NCBI RefSeq assembly: GCF_007744675.1
Contig: NZ_CP036269.1
Span: forward strand, 1,317,501 to 1,381,500
Length of the DNA stretch: 64,000 nt
DNA from: Gimesia alba
Lineage (GTDB): Bacteria; Planctomycetota; Planctomycetia; Planctomycetales; Planctomycetaceae
Reading direction: 5' to 3'
The notes beneath the pieces are model-generated. The model was not told where the DNA came from, ran no database searches, and worked only from the letters and a program-made list of their open reading frames with translations. The translations under genes were made by a program, and so were the position numbers. Shown here piece by piece: positions 19,245-27,151 of this stretch. Position 1 is the first letter of the stretch. Every line of letters begins with the position of its first letter.

Positions 19245-20620
19245 TTCCCATCAGGCATAGCAAGGAACCGCTGGGAGCTTTGGTTTTATTCAGCGACATA
19301 TTTCCGGATGACGATCCTGACCAGATGTTGTTCCTGAATTCCCTGGGTGAGCTGATTGGGGTAGCGATCGCGAATGACCGTTTGACTGAAGAACTCAAAT
19401 CGGCGCGGCAGGAAGCAGTCGAAGCCAATATTTCCAAAGATCTGTTCCTGGCAAATATCAGCCATGAAATACGAACTCCCATGACAGCGATTCTGGGCTA
19501 TTCAGAAATCCTGATGGAACAACTGGAGCCGGGTTCTCAGGTAAAAATGATTGATACCATTAAGCAGAATGGCGATTACCTGCTTTGCTTAATCAATGAT
19601 TTGCTTGACCTGTCAAAAATCAATTCTCAGAAGATGACTGTGGAGCTCATGTGTTGTTCTCCCGCAGAAATTTTGAATAACGTGGAAATTTTACTGAAAG
19701 TCAGAGCAGAGAAGAAGCATATTGAATATCTGACCGAGTATGACGGAGCCATTCCCGAATATATTCAGACAGACCCTACCAAATTAAAGCAGATTCTGGT
19801 CAACCTCGTTGGAAACGCAATCAAGTTTACTGATGAAGGATCGGTACGAGTCATTACCCGTTTTCTGAATGAAGATTCGTCTCCCTGTCTGGAAATCAAA
19901 ATTGTGGACACTGGCGTTGGGATTACGGACGATCAGATGAAAAAACTGTTCCAGCCCTTCACGCAGGCGGATGCTTCCATGACACGCCGCTTCGGGGGGA
20001 CGGGATTAGGCCTGACAATCTGCAAAAAACTGATCGAAATGTTAAACGGCTCGATTTCTGTAACCAGTATTTCATCTGTAGGGAGTACCTTTAATCTCAA
20101 AGTTCCTGTCGGAAATCCGGAAAAAGTCAATCTGCTTCAATATGATTCTGGCAGTCAAGGGCAGGCAGAGAATGCAGCAGATGTACCCGAAATTACAGGA
20201 AATCTAAAAGATCATTTTGGCTTTTCTCCGCGAATTCTGGTGGCGGAAGATGCCGTTGATAATCAGAATTTAATTGCCTTCATTCTGCAGAAGTGGCAGT
20301 GTGAATTGAAAATGGTCGAGAATGGTGAGTTGGCTGTCGAAGCAGCACTGCTAGCCGAACAGCAGGGCACACCTTTTGATATTATCCTGATGGATATTCA
20401 GATGCCCGTGATGGATGGCTATACGGCGACCAAACAATTAAGAGATGCCGGTTACGAAAAGCCAATCATTGCGATTACTGCACATGCCATGACATCAGAA
20501 CTACAAGGCTGCCTTGCCGTTGGTTGTGATTCCTATACCAGCAAGCCGATCAATCGCAAGCAATTGCTTGGACTGATCTGTCAGTACACGAATCGAGAGC
20601 ATGCTCACACCGTTGAGTGA
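19163..20620 (+). CDS. Hybrid histidine kinase, C-terminal part (GAF-HisKA-HATPase-REC)
   Basis: This frame (485 aa from the first ATG; natural-looking codons extend back to 19100) carries the end of a GAF domain. It then has the dimerisation/phosphoacceptor helix LANISHEIRTPMTAILGYSE with the His. The ATPase boxes are N (VNLVGNAIKFTDEG), G1 (DTGVGITDDQ) and G2 (FGGTGLGLTI). A C-terminal receiver ends it, with phospho-Asp in IILMDIQMPVMDG and the conserved Lys in TSKPI. All catalytic residues are present, so the kinase half is intact if translated. It belongs with the 17655-19244 part; the whole would be about 980 aa. Confidence 0.85.
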   Translation: MQIINQCHCDCTTKTERQENASHGHYLIPIRHSKEPLGALVLFSDIFPDDDPDQMLFLNSLGELIGVAIANDRLTEELKSARQEAVEANISKDLFLANISHEIRTPMTAILGYSEILMEQLEPGSQVKMIDTIKQNGDYLLCLINDLLDLSKINSQKMTVELMCCSPAEILNNVEILLKVRAEKKHIEYLTEYDGAIPEYIQTDPTKLKQILVNLVGNAIKFTDEGSVRVITRFLNEDSSPCLEIKIVDTGVGITDDQMKKLFQPFTQADASMTRRFGGTGLGLTICKKLIEMLNGSISVTSISSVGSTFNLKVPVGNPEKVNLLQYDSGSQGQAENAADVPEITGNLKDHFGFSPRILVAEDAVDNQNLIAFILQKWQCELKMVENGELAVEAALLAEQQGTPFDIILMDIQMPVMDGYTATKQLRDAGYEKPIIAITAHAMTSELQGCLAVGCDSYTSKPINRKQLLGLICQYTNREHAHTVE

Positions 20621-20660
20621 TGTGAGCATGCAACACACGTCAGTTGATGCGGACGAATCA

Positions 20661-21554
20661 TTAATATTCGCCGATAACCTCTCGACCGGAAATCGTCCCC
20701 AGCGCAGTATAAACACCGAAATCGATACTGGCTCCGATCAAACGAACCGAACCATCGCCCAATAGAAATTGCGCGAGACCCACATGCGGGGCGGAAACAT
20801 CGCGGTCATCACTGGTACTCGCGTTCGGAACGTGGCCTGTCTGGAACAAAACCATATGGCCGTGGTCGTCTGAGGCATCAGTGATTTCTCGGACGGCACC
20901 CACCCACGTCGTTTCATATTCAAAATGGTTTCCATGGACGGCGCCATTTCTGAATTCACCATTCTGGCGCTCTCCGACACACAGGGTATTGGAAAGTCCA
21001 TCCGTGACATCACGCGAACGTGTGGAACTATTACGGCTGAACATCCCGGATCGCTGTTCCTGAGTCGCGTCCAGATCCGGCGGACCGAAGTTAGCCACGT
21101 AGCAACCCATCGCATAACGCTCTGCCGAACTTCCCATCTCCACAAACCCGTTTTCAGAAACTGGATCAGACGGGCATAACAGACCGGGGATGTGTCGCTC
21201 GCGTGGCTCCAGATTTACCGCGCTGAATATCGGTTCTGACAGATCAAACTGGTGATACAAATTAGCTTGATCCAGCATCGGCAGTAACATCGTCACCCAG
21301 CCAAAGCCAGACTGGTTGCCTCCCGTTCCCGGTTTATAAACATAGCCCGGGGGAAAACAGCCGTGGGTATCGTGATAATTGTGTAATCCGATTCCCAACT
21401 GTTTCAGGTTGTTTTTACACGAGAGTCTTCTGGCTGCTTCTCTTGCCTGCTGAACCGCGGGTAAGAGTAAGGCAATCAGAATCGCGATGATCGCAATGAC
21501 CACCAGTAGCTCGATCAAGGTGAACCCTCTTCGAAGTATTTGTTTTTCTTTCAT
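20661..21554 (-). CDS. DUF1559 pseudopilin-like protein
   Basis: The 297-aa protein starts with a type IV prepilin-like signal: short basic leader, then G-FTLIELLVVIAIIAILIALL with the cleavage after Gly and Glu at +5. AVQQAREAARRLSCKNNLKQLGIGLHNYHD as two adjoining stretches follows, the hallmark of the DUF1559 family expanded in planctomycetes. The C-terminal half is a globular exported domain. The likely processing enzyme is a prepilin peptidase such as the one at the left edge. The role of the family is not established. Confidence 0.92.
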   Translation of the reverse strand: MKEKQILRRGFTLIELLVVIAIIAILIALLLPAVQQAREAARRLSCKNNLKQLGIGLHNYHDTHGCFPPGYVYKPGTGGNQSGFGWVTMLLPMLDQANLYHQFDLSEPIFSAVNLEPRERHIPGLLCPSDPVSENGFVEMGSSAERYAMGCYVANFGPPDLDATQEQRSGMFSRNSSTRSRDVTDGLSNTLCVGERQNGEFRNGAVHGNHFEYETTWVGAVREITDASDDHGHMVLFQTGHVPNASTSDDRDVSAPHVGLAQFLLGDGSVRLIGASIDFGVYTALGTISGREVIGEY

Positions 21555-21712
21555 GGAATGAAAATGATCTTTCTATTTATGAACAACGATCGTTCCGCGC
21601 AAGCTCTGCGCAGATGGGGATCGTTTTCTGTTAAGAATCATTCTGTAGAATTGCGCGTAGCATCGTCCCGTTAGCAGTCATAGAGATTTCTGCAGGAGCG
21701 AATGCGCGCGAA

Positions 21713-21747
21713 TTCTGAGAGAAGCCGCTTACCGGCTTCTCTACAGA
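21713..21747. terminator. Hairpin downstream of the histidine-rich gene
   Basis: A 10-bp perfect stem (AGAGAAGCCG 21718-21727, loop CTTAC, complement 21733-21742) is extended by TTCTG/CAGAA. It lies just after the stop of the minus-strand gene at 21750. A T run is absent, so termination is only likely. Confidence 0.5.
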
Positions 21748-21749
21748 AA

Positions 21750-22343
21750 TTACGAGATGGAAACAGAAAGAACGATTTCCGGCGGTGGTACGGGAGGCGC
21801 TTCAGAAAGCGATTGATAACAGGAAGTGGTAAAGAGATTCAAATTAGCGTGTCCCTGTTGAACAGGCAGTCTGTTTTTGTCAGGGGGAAGCACCGATTGC
21901 CACGCGGAATACCATTCCGAAATGATCTGCGACCAGTGAAGGGAGCCGAGCAGCGGCCCTTGAGTTTTCAGGGATCGTTGATGTGCCGGTTCGGATGTAT
22001 CAGCCGACGAATTTTCGGCTGAGGTTGTGCTGTTCTGTTTTGCCACGGAATCTGGTTTGGGTGAGCTGGTGTGTAACGTAAATTCCCACCAGAGTAGTGT
22101 GATGTGAATGTGAGTTTGAGGCGTGATCCGTTTGGAATGTGCATCATGACTATGATGATGGTGGTCATGTCCATGATGATGTGAATGACCGTGTGAGTGA
22201 CGATGCCCGTGTGTGTGGCTATGAGGAGTATCGCCATCAGAGTGCGTATGTTCCACCTGCACCTGTAGAGATTGAAGTAGAATCCCCAACAGGCCTGCGA
22301 TTCCCAGAGCCCAGGATAATTTGCGAAACGGTATCCTCATCAC
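21750..22343 (-). CDS. Membrane-anchored histidine-rich protein
   Basis: This 197-aa protein has an N-terminal hydrophobic segment (WALGIAGLLGILLQSL, about residues 10-26) that is a signal anchor or signal peptide. Then comes a run of about 52 residues with 21 His (alternating HSH, HGH, HDH patterns, about residues 30-82), and a Ser/Thr/Pro-rich tail. His-rich stretches like this bind Zn, Ni, Co or Cu. No transporter or metal regulator is adjacent, so a role in metal binding at the envelope is inference. No family is recognised. Confidence 0.7.
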   Translation of the reverse strand: MMRIPFRKLSWALGIAGLLGILLQSLQVQVEHTHSDGDTPHSHTHGHRHSHGHSHHHGHDHHHHSHDAHSKRITPQTHIHITLLWWEFTLHTSSPKPDSVAKQNSTTSAENSSADTSEPAHQRSLKTQGPLLGSLHWSQIISEWYSAWQSVLPPDKNRLPVQQGHANLNLFTTSCYQSLSEAPPVPPPEIVLSVSIS

Positions 22344-22504
22344 AATTCGACCATAATTCTGATCGAACCCAAAATCAATCCTGGTTAACCAGTCCAGACA
22401 GATGCATTATGGAATATTCATCGAACATGCTGTGCATGTAAGTAGAACACCTGATACACAGTCTGATGAACGCTGCTGACGCTGTTAAAAAAGCGGGACA
22501 CCGT

Positions 22505-23089
22505 CTAGTTGTTCGCGATGGTCGCTGGGAACAGGTTCTCTTTGAGCTCTGCGAGGGAGTCGGCATACAGGTCTGCTGCCTGCCGATCCTGTGCACTCAC
22601 CGGGTGTCCGGTCCCTACCAAAGCCGCAGTACCAATGCCGGCGGCCCGACCTGCGGCGATATCAGAGCCTTTATCGCCGGCGAGAATCGATGCTGACAGA
22701 TCCAGATGATATTTCTGTGCCGCATCCAGCAGCATGCCGGGTCCCGGTTTGCGGCACTCGCACTCTCGACAATATTGCTCTCCACCATACCGTGGGTGGT
22801 GGGGACAGTAAAACACATCCGTCAGCGGTAAGTCGCGCCGGACAAATTCGTGTTTCATCCATTCCGTCAGCTCCAGGAACTGGGCTTCGCTATAATACCC
22901 GCGTGCGATGCCTGCTTGATTCGTGACGACGATCAGACAGTATCCGTTATTCACGGCGGCTCGACAGAGCGCAAAAATTCCGTCAATAAATTCGAAGTCT
23001 TCAATCCGATACAGATAGTGTTTCTCTTTATTAATTACACCATCACGGTCGAGAAACAATGACTTTTGTCGAGCTGGCTTCACCTGCAT
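22505..23089 (-). CDS. gmhB: D-glycero-beta-D-manno-heptose 1,7-bisphosphate 7-phosphatase
   Basis: GmhB is a HAD phosphatase in the ADP-heptose pathway for LPS core. The 194-aa protein has the DxDx motif in LFLDRDGVINKE, the Thr motif VVTNQAGIARG, and the GmhB zinc loop with Cys/His residues (YCPHHP ... CRECECRKP). The C-terminal acidic motif AGDKGSDIAAGRAAG completes it. It ends a two-gene unit with gmhA only seven bases upstream. Confidence 0.93.
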   Translation of the reverse strand: MQVKPARQKSLFLDRDGVINKEKHYLYRIEDFEFIDGIFALCRAAVNNGYCLIVVTNQAGIARGYYSEAQFLELTEWMKHEFVRRDLPLTDVFYCPHHPRYGGEQYCRECECRKPGPGMLLDAAQKYHLDLSASILAGDKGSDIAAGRAAGIGTAALVGTGHPVSAQDRQAADLYADSLAELKENLFPATIANN

Positions 23090-23096
23090 TACTGAA

Positions 23097-23741
23097 TCAG
23101 GCTGCCCGTTTCAGAGAGAGGGGCTGGTCGGAATCGGATGAATCCAGATCCAGTTTAAAGTTGAACAGAGCCGCTTCGACACATTCGCATAACGTGTGTT
23201 CGAGTACTAGATGCACTTCCTGGATTTGGCTTGTCAGTTCGCCGGGAGCAATCACGCACACGTCGCATAGCGAACGGACTTCACCGCCGCCATGTCCGGT
23301 GAAGATAATGCTGGGAACCTGTTTTTCCTGGCAGGCCTCTACTGCTTTGACAATATTGGGAGAATTGCCGGAGGTCGTGATTCCCAGGAAAACATCATTC
23401 GGAGTCAGCTTACCTTCCAGTTGCCGCGAGAATACAACGTCGTAACCATAGTCATTCCCGATGGCAGTCAGAATTGAGCTGTCAGTCGTTAAAGCCTCAG
23501 CTGGAATGGAAGCCCGATCTTTACTCAGGCGACAGACAAATTCCGCTGCCAGATGCTGCGCGTCTGCTGCTGAGCCTCCGTTACCTGCCAGATACAATCG
23601 ACCGCCGTTTTGATAGCTCTGGAGTATCAGATCTACTGCTTTCGAAAACTCCTGCTGCATTTGGGTATCGTCCAGCAGTTGTTGTTTGGCAGAAATGGAT
23701 CGTTCCAAATTGCGGCAGATAATTTTACTGGCCTGATGCAT
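23097..23741 (-). CDS. gmhA: Sedoheptulose-7-phosphate isomerase
   Basis: GmhA makes D-glycero-D-manno-heptose 7-phosphate, the first step to ADP-heptose. The 214-aa SIS-domain protein has the typical sequence LYLAGNGGSAADAQHLAAEF, the loop ALTTDSSILTAIGNDYGYD, and the sugar-phosphate site GITTSGNSPNI. It is transcribed with gmhB. The pair argues that the host makes a heptose-containing LPS or a related glycan. Confidence 0.94.
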   Translation of the reverse strand: MHQASKIICRNLERSISAKQQLLDDTQMQQEFSKAVDLILQSYQNGGRLYLAGNGGSAADAQHLAAEFVCRLSKDRASIPAEALTTDSSILTAIGNDYGYDVVFSRQLEGKLTPNDVFLGITTSGNSPNIVKAVEACQEKQVPSIIFTGHGGGEVRSLCDVCVIAPGELTSQIQEVHLVLEHTLCECVEAALFNFKLDLDSSDSDQPLSLKRAA

Positions 23742-24134
23742 GAGATCAACTTCTCCGTCCCTGGTTATGCGCTCTCAAAATCCCACAAATTTCGCAGTGG
23801 TCTCCATCCTGTAGACCGCCCGCATCTCAGTTTGAATTGGGGTGACTTCAGTCAAACTCTCAGTATACCGGATTTCGAAAAATACAGGCAAGATAAGTTT
23901 TCGCAGTTTCAGAGGCCATCGATGCACATCAGCACCAGTTCTCGAATGGAACAGTAGAGTCTTTAAGTCGATATGAATACAACAGTTGGAGGGGCACGCA
24001 AGACGGAAAATGATTGTACTTTTTACAATCGTGGCAGTCAGGCAGGCGTATGTTGTGAGAGTAGATTCTGCCCACAAGAAAACAGGGGAGATACCACAAA
24101 TCGAGATCGATTTGCCTGAGGAACAGAAAAAGAG
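23742..24134. other. Non-coding gap between gmhA and the attachment site
   Basis: About 390 bases with no supported gene. The only structure seen is an A-rich stretch (24127-24133) next to the tRNA fragment that reads as a T-rich tRNA terminator on the minus strand. Confidence 0.45.
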
Positions 24135-24184
24135 GGTGAGTAACGGGATTTGAACCCGCGACCTCCGGAATCACAATCCGGGAG
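24135..24184 (-). tRNA. tRNA-His (GTG) 3' half; prophage attachment site
   Basis: On the minus strand this reads as the anticodon arm CCGGA-TTGTGAT-TCCGG (24165-24181, anticodon GTG), variable loop, T arm (24143-24159, with TTCAAAT), acceptor 3' strand and discriminator C typical of tRNA-His (24135-24142). The D arm and 5' acceptor strand are missing; the sequence changes to unrelated A/T-rich DNA at about 24185. Integration of a tyrosine-recombinase element into a tRNA gene leaves exactly this kind of displaced 3' fragment. The element therefore lies to the right. Confidence 0.88.
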
Positions 24185-24303
24185 TTTTTCAGAAAACCTG
24201 AAAATTGTCTTGATCCGACTGATCCGAGTGATCGTTACAAGCTGCCCCGGATGGAATACTGGGTGTTATGCAAAGCCTGCGAAGAGAAACGAGAGATGCG
24301 TCA

Positions 24304-24492
24304 ATGTTAGTTTTAACCAGAAAGATCAACGAAAGAATTTTAATCGGCGACAACATAGTGCTCGAAGTAGTCGCGATCAGAGGTAACCGGGTCCGATTGG
24401 GGATCACCACGAATACCGGCGTGCGAATCGTGCGGGAGGAGTTGCTATCTCTGGATGAGAGGTCAGAACTGAGCAGCCGCCTACTGTTGTGA
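24304..24492 (+). CDS. csrA: CsrA family RNA-binding regulator at prophage edge
   Basis: The 62-aa protein MLVLTRKINERILIGDNI ... GNRVRLGITTNTGVRIVREEL is a full CsrA, with the N-terminal strand L4-R6 and the C-terminal VRIVREE strand holding the conserved Arg. CsrA dimers bind GGA motifs in mRNA leaders and block translation. ATG 24304 is chosen over a 12-codon-longer start because MLVLTR is the universal N-terminus and GAGAG precedes it. It is the first gene inside the truncated tRNA-His and faces inward, opposite to the prophage operon, so it seems to be prophage cargo. Confidence 0.9.
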   Translation: MLVLTRKINERILIGDNIVLEVVAIRGNRVRLGITTNTGVRIVREELLSLDERSELSSRLLL

Positions 24493-24551
24493 TTTAGTGG
24501 CTGTTAATTTCTCGCCGCGCGCACAGAAAATAAGGGCAACTCGAATCACCC

Positions 24552-24800
24552 TTATTTTCTGTGATCAACGGACATTGGCAGCAGGTGCAGTTCCGATTCC
24601 GTGCCGTCAGGATTGCGGATCACGATATCTGAGCCATCTTTCTGGGCACTCCACAGAAGCTCGTACACGGCGATTGAAAAGCGGATCACTTCGGACATTG
24701 ACTCGGCCTCCGATGCTTTCCGGAGTCGCTCAACCCGATCTTTCACGGCTTTCGGTAGCTCTAAGTTGATTCGAACTTTGTTAGGTATCTTTTTTGGCAT
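24552..24800 (-). CDS. Ribbon-helix-helix DNA-binding protein
   Basis: The 82-aa product begins MPKKIPNKVRINLELPKAVKDRVERLRKA (two parts). It has the RHH pattern: a short basic beta strand, then a helix and SMSEVIRFSIAVYELL. The start at 24800 has AAAGGAG eight bases upstream, so the 28-residue upstream extension is rejected. RHH proteins of this size act as phage or antitoxin repressors. No toxin is adjacent. A terminator-like hairpin immediately upstream separates it from the preceding operon. Confidence 0.8.
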   Translation of the reverse strand: MPKKIPNKVRINLELPKAVKDRVERLRKASEAESMSEVIRFSIAVYELLWSAQKDGSDIVIRNPDGTESELHLLPMSVDHRK

Positions 24801-24810
24801 GACAACTCCT

Positions 24811-24857
24811 TTATAGAGAAAACCGGAGCCAGCGAGCCTCCGACGCTGACTCCGGTT
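24811..24857 (-). terminator. Intrinsic terminator between operon end and RHH gene
   Basis: A 14-bp stem with one mismatch (24821-24834 with 24844-24857, nine-base loop) is followed on the minus strand by TTTTCTCTAT. It sits just upstream of the RHH Shine-Dalgarno, so it would end or attenuate read-through from the early operon. Confidence 0.7.
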
Positions 24858-24906
24858 GAGGGTACTGAACGAGTGCGGTTCCATCTAAGGCTCTCCACTG
24901 GGGAAT

Positions 24907-25161
24907 CTACCACAGATTTGCAGCGGAGTTAAAGGTTTCGCACTCATTGTGATAAGCGAATTCGGTTTCACGCGGCACAGTGCGGAATACGGTGCCGACG
25001 ATGTCTCGCGGTCGAGATTGTCGATCCCGACAAAGAACATCGACCAGGATGCGAGGCAGCACATCATGGTGAGAGTGTAGGTGGGTGGCGGTTGGTGCAT
25101 CACGACATAAACCACACAGACGCTTCGCCAACTTTGCGGTGGATCTGCCGCCACTATTCAC
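24907..25161 (-). CDS. Small Cys/His-containing phage protein, unknown
   Basis: The 84-aa product starts with GTG at 25161, overlapping the end of the gene before it. It contains CGLC followed by a His-rich stretch (THLHSHHD), and later CRDR and HNEC, which could make a zinc site. Codon use in this frame (many ATC, CTG, ACC, GTC codons) is better than in the overlapping alternative frame. No family is recognised. Confidence 0.5.
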   Translation of the reverse strand: MNSGGRSTAKLAKRLCGLCRDAPTATHLHSHHDVLPRILVDVLCRDRQSRPRDIVGTVFRTVPRETEFAYHNECETFNSAANLW

Positions 25162-25954
25162 CCCCTTTCGTCAGCATCCTTAAAGCCAGCTTCGTCATTG
25201 CGGTCTCAACCCCACCTTCGATATCCTTCGTTGTCACCGATGGCAGGAACCTCCGCAGCTGTTCCATTGATCGTGGGAAGTCGGTCCACGACCCGCCGTT
25301 CACCCGGAATTGCCAGTTGTCGCCTTTGGGACTTTTGCGAATCTCCGACGTCGTGCCGCACTTCATAAGGATGACTTCGAATTCGTTGCTTGACGAATGG
25401 GTGTGAACAATCTTCTTTGTGAAGTGCCACTTCTGGTCGGTTTTGTTCCACTCGTAATGGTGATCAGTTTGCTCGACCAGGCGTTCCCCATCGCGAATCA
25501 ATTCGCGGCATTCCGAATAACCGGCGCGGGTCTTTCCTTCCTTCGGGTAATCGACACGGCGATTATTTAGGATGCCGCCAACAGCAAAGGGGCGGTCGAA
25601 ACCACGGATTACGAACTCGCCAATCTGGCCGATCAGCTCGTCTCGGCAGGTTTCGCGATTAACGTATTTACCGCTTCGGCGAAGATAGTGATACAGGTCG
25701 TCGTCCTCACGAACCAGGCAGAAGAAGAAAAACTCGTCGCTCTTGTGTTCGAAGTATCGCCACGGCCTGCGACCGAGACAGTCTCGCGGTTGACCGGATT
25801 TTACCAGAAGGACTCCCACGACACCGCCGTGAGGCGAAGAAAAGAACCTGAGCGTTTTAATCTCCGAGCCGAACATCATCAAAGCGACGTCGGGTTCAAT
25901 CCTATCTTTCGTCAGTTCGCGGTATCGCTCGACGGTGATTTCATGTTTCAGCAT
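25154..25954 (-). CDS. Uncharacterised phage early protein
   Basis: The 266-aa product (start ATG 25954, MLKHEITVERYREL) overlaps the upstream gene by 14 bases, which suggests coupled translation. It is mixed alpha/beta with a charged centre (FEHKSDEFFFFCLVREDDD) and a C-terminal basic helix. No signal peptide, membrane segment or known motif is seen. Confidence 0.65.
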   Translation of the reverse strand: MLKHEITVERYRELTKDRIEPDVALMMFGSEIKTLRFFSSPHGGVVGVLLVKSGQPRDCLGRRPWRYFEHKSDEFFFFCLVREDDDLYHYLRRSGKYVNRETCRDELIGQIGEFVIRGFDRPFAVGGILNNRRVDYPKEGKTRAGYSECRELIRDGERLVEQTDHHYEWNKTDQKWHFTKKIVHTHSSSNEFEVILMKCGTTSEIRKSPKGDNWQFRVNGGSWTDFPRSMEQLRRFLPSVTTKDIEGGVETAMTKLALRMLTKGGE

Positions 25955-26732
25955 TGGTTCGTTTCGCCTTCCGTAGCACATAGAACTGCTCAGTCTGCCG
26001 GTCAATCAAATGGTCTTGCCCGCACTCATGGCAGTTTGCAATATCGTCAACCGGGAACTTGTAGCAATCATCAGTGAGCGGTGCTTCGCTTATGGTTTCT
26101 CCGGTGTTCGGGCAGGTCGCTCGCCCCCATATGTCGAGCAGTCCAATGTCCTCAAGTCGCTCGACAACGTCCACAACTGCAAAGTGCGGAACGCCGAGCA
26201 CCTGTGAATCGTGAACCGGGTCAATCATTAAGTTGCGGTTTTTCAACGGGTCACCGTCGGTGGTGTCGGCTTCGATTCGCCTGCGGAAGTCGTCAAGGAT
26301 CGCCGAAACAAAAAGCAGGGGAGTGCCTTTTCCCTCGAAGACAGATGGAACACACTCTTGGTCAAAGCTCTGGTAAACCTGATTGTAAAGCTTCTTTAGT
26401 GACTTCAACCCTAAGGGTGCTTCAATCAGCCCGTGCGGGCCGAAAAACTCAAATCGACCGATCATCACTGCGATTGAATCCTGTCTGAATTCAGAGGCGA
26501 GTTTTTCCAGGTCGCCGGCGACATTGCTCCGCTCAATGAGCGGAAGCTCCATTACCCAGCAGGCGTTCTGCCATGGATCGCCGGAAAACGACGTGCCAGA
26601 AAAGTGTATCGGCAGACAGTAAGCTTCCAGTATCTCTGACAGCTTGGCTACGAATTGTGACCACTCCTTTTGAGTCAGCTTGTCGTCACTGTTTCCAATC
26701 TGGATAACAACGCAGTCTGTGTCCACGCTCAT
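25941..26732 (-). CDS. Uncharacterised protein with C-terminal zinc-ribbon-like region
   Basis: The 263-aa product starts at an ATG overlapping the stop of the previous gene (TGATG). The first 180 residues show no known motif. Near the C-terminus it has CPNTGET, then DDCYKF, then CHECGQDHL, spaced like a treble-clef or zinc-ribbon fold. It is the largest protein of the early operon and its role is unknown. Confidence 0.65.
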   Translation of the reverse strand: MSVDTDCVVIQIGNSDDKLTQKEWSQFVAKLSEILEAYCLPIHFSGTSFSGDPWQNACWVMELPLIERSNVAGDLEKLASEFRQDSIAVMIGRFEFFGPHGLIEAPLGLKSLKKLYNQVYQSFDQECVPSVFEGKGTPLLFVSAILDDFRRRIEADTTDGDPLKNRNLMIDPVHDSQVLGVPHFAVVDVVERLEDIGLLDIWGRATCPNTGETISEAPLTDDCYKFPVDDIANCHECGQDHLIDRQTEQFYVLRKAKRTNAET

Positions 26733-26956
26733 CAATACACCCCTTCCGCTTTAACGATCCGATTGTTCGATTCAAGGTAATGCAGTTTCATCACGCAGTA
26801 CTTTTCCTCGGCGAGATGAAAACTCGTCATCCATTTCCGCATTGACCTGTATGCCATATCTTCACGTTCGAAGGTCTCGATGATTTCTTTTTCCATCACC
26901 ACGGCGTCTTCCGAGTCGCTGGAGTAAGTCAGTTTGATCAGGGCGAATGGCTTCAT
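26732..26956 (-). CDS. Small uncharacterised phage protein
   Basis: The 74-aa protein MKPFALIKLTYSSDSEDAVV is a compact alpha/beta protein with no motif. Its start lies three bases after the stop of the gene before it, and its stop overlaps the next start, so it is embedded in the early operon. Confidence 0.6.
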   Translation of the reverse strand: MKPFALIKLTYSSDSEDAVVMEKEIIETFEREDMAYRSMRKWMTSFHLAEEKYCVMKLHYLESNNRIVKAEGVY

Positions 26957-26959
26957 TGG

Positions 26960-27151
26960 TTACTGGTCTCCATCTCTTCCGCAGACTCGCGATACGTAAA
27001 GCACGCCGATGGCCTGCATGTGAAGGTAGGGGCAGTCATTATCTTCAATGACGCGAAGTTGTATCACCGGATGGTCTCCATCAGGGCATTCAGAAACACT
27101 GGCAACGCAGCACTCTACAACTCGGAAGTAGATGCCACCTCGTTTAATCAT
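26960..27151 (-). CDS. Small uncharacterised phage protein
   Basis: The 63-aa protein MIKRGGIYFRVVECCVASVS starts at an ATGA overlap with the upstream stop, which supports 27151 over a longer start. It has four Cys (VECCVAS, SECPD, NDCPY) that might bind metal. The family is not recognised. Confidence 0.6.
   Translation of the reverse strand: MIKRGGIYFRVVECCVASVSECPDGDHPVIQLRVIEDNDCPYLHMQAIGVLYVSRVCGRDGDQ

Noticed and set aside
24885..25154. Alternative 89-aa frame at the end of the early operon
   Set aside because: Codon use is poorer than in the overlapping 84-aa frame, though its spacing to a ribosome site is better; the choice is not certain.
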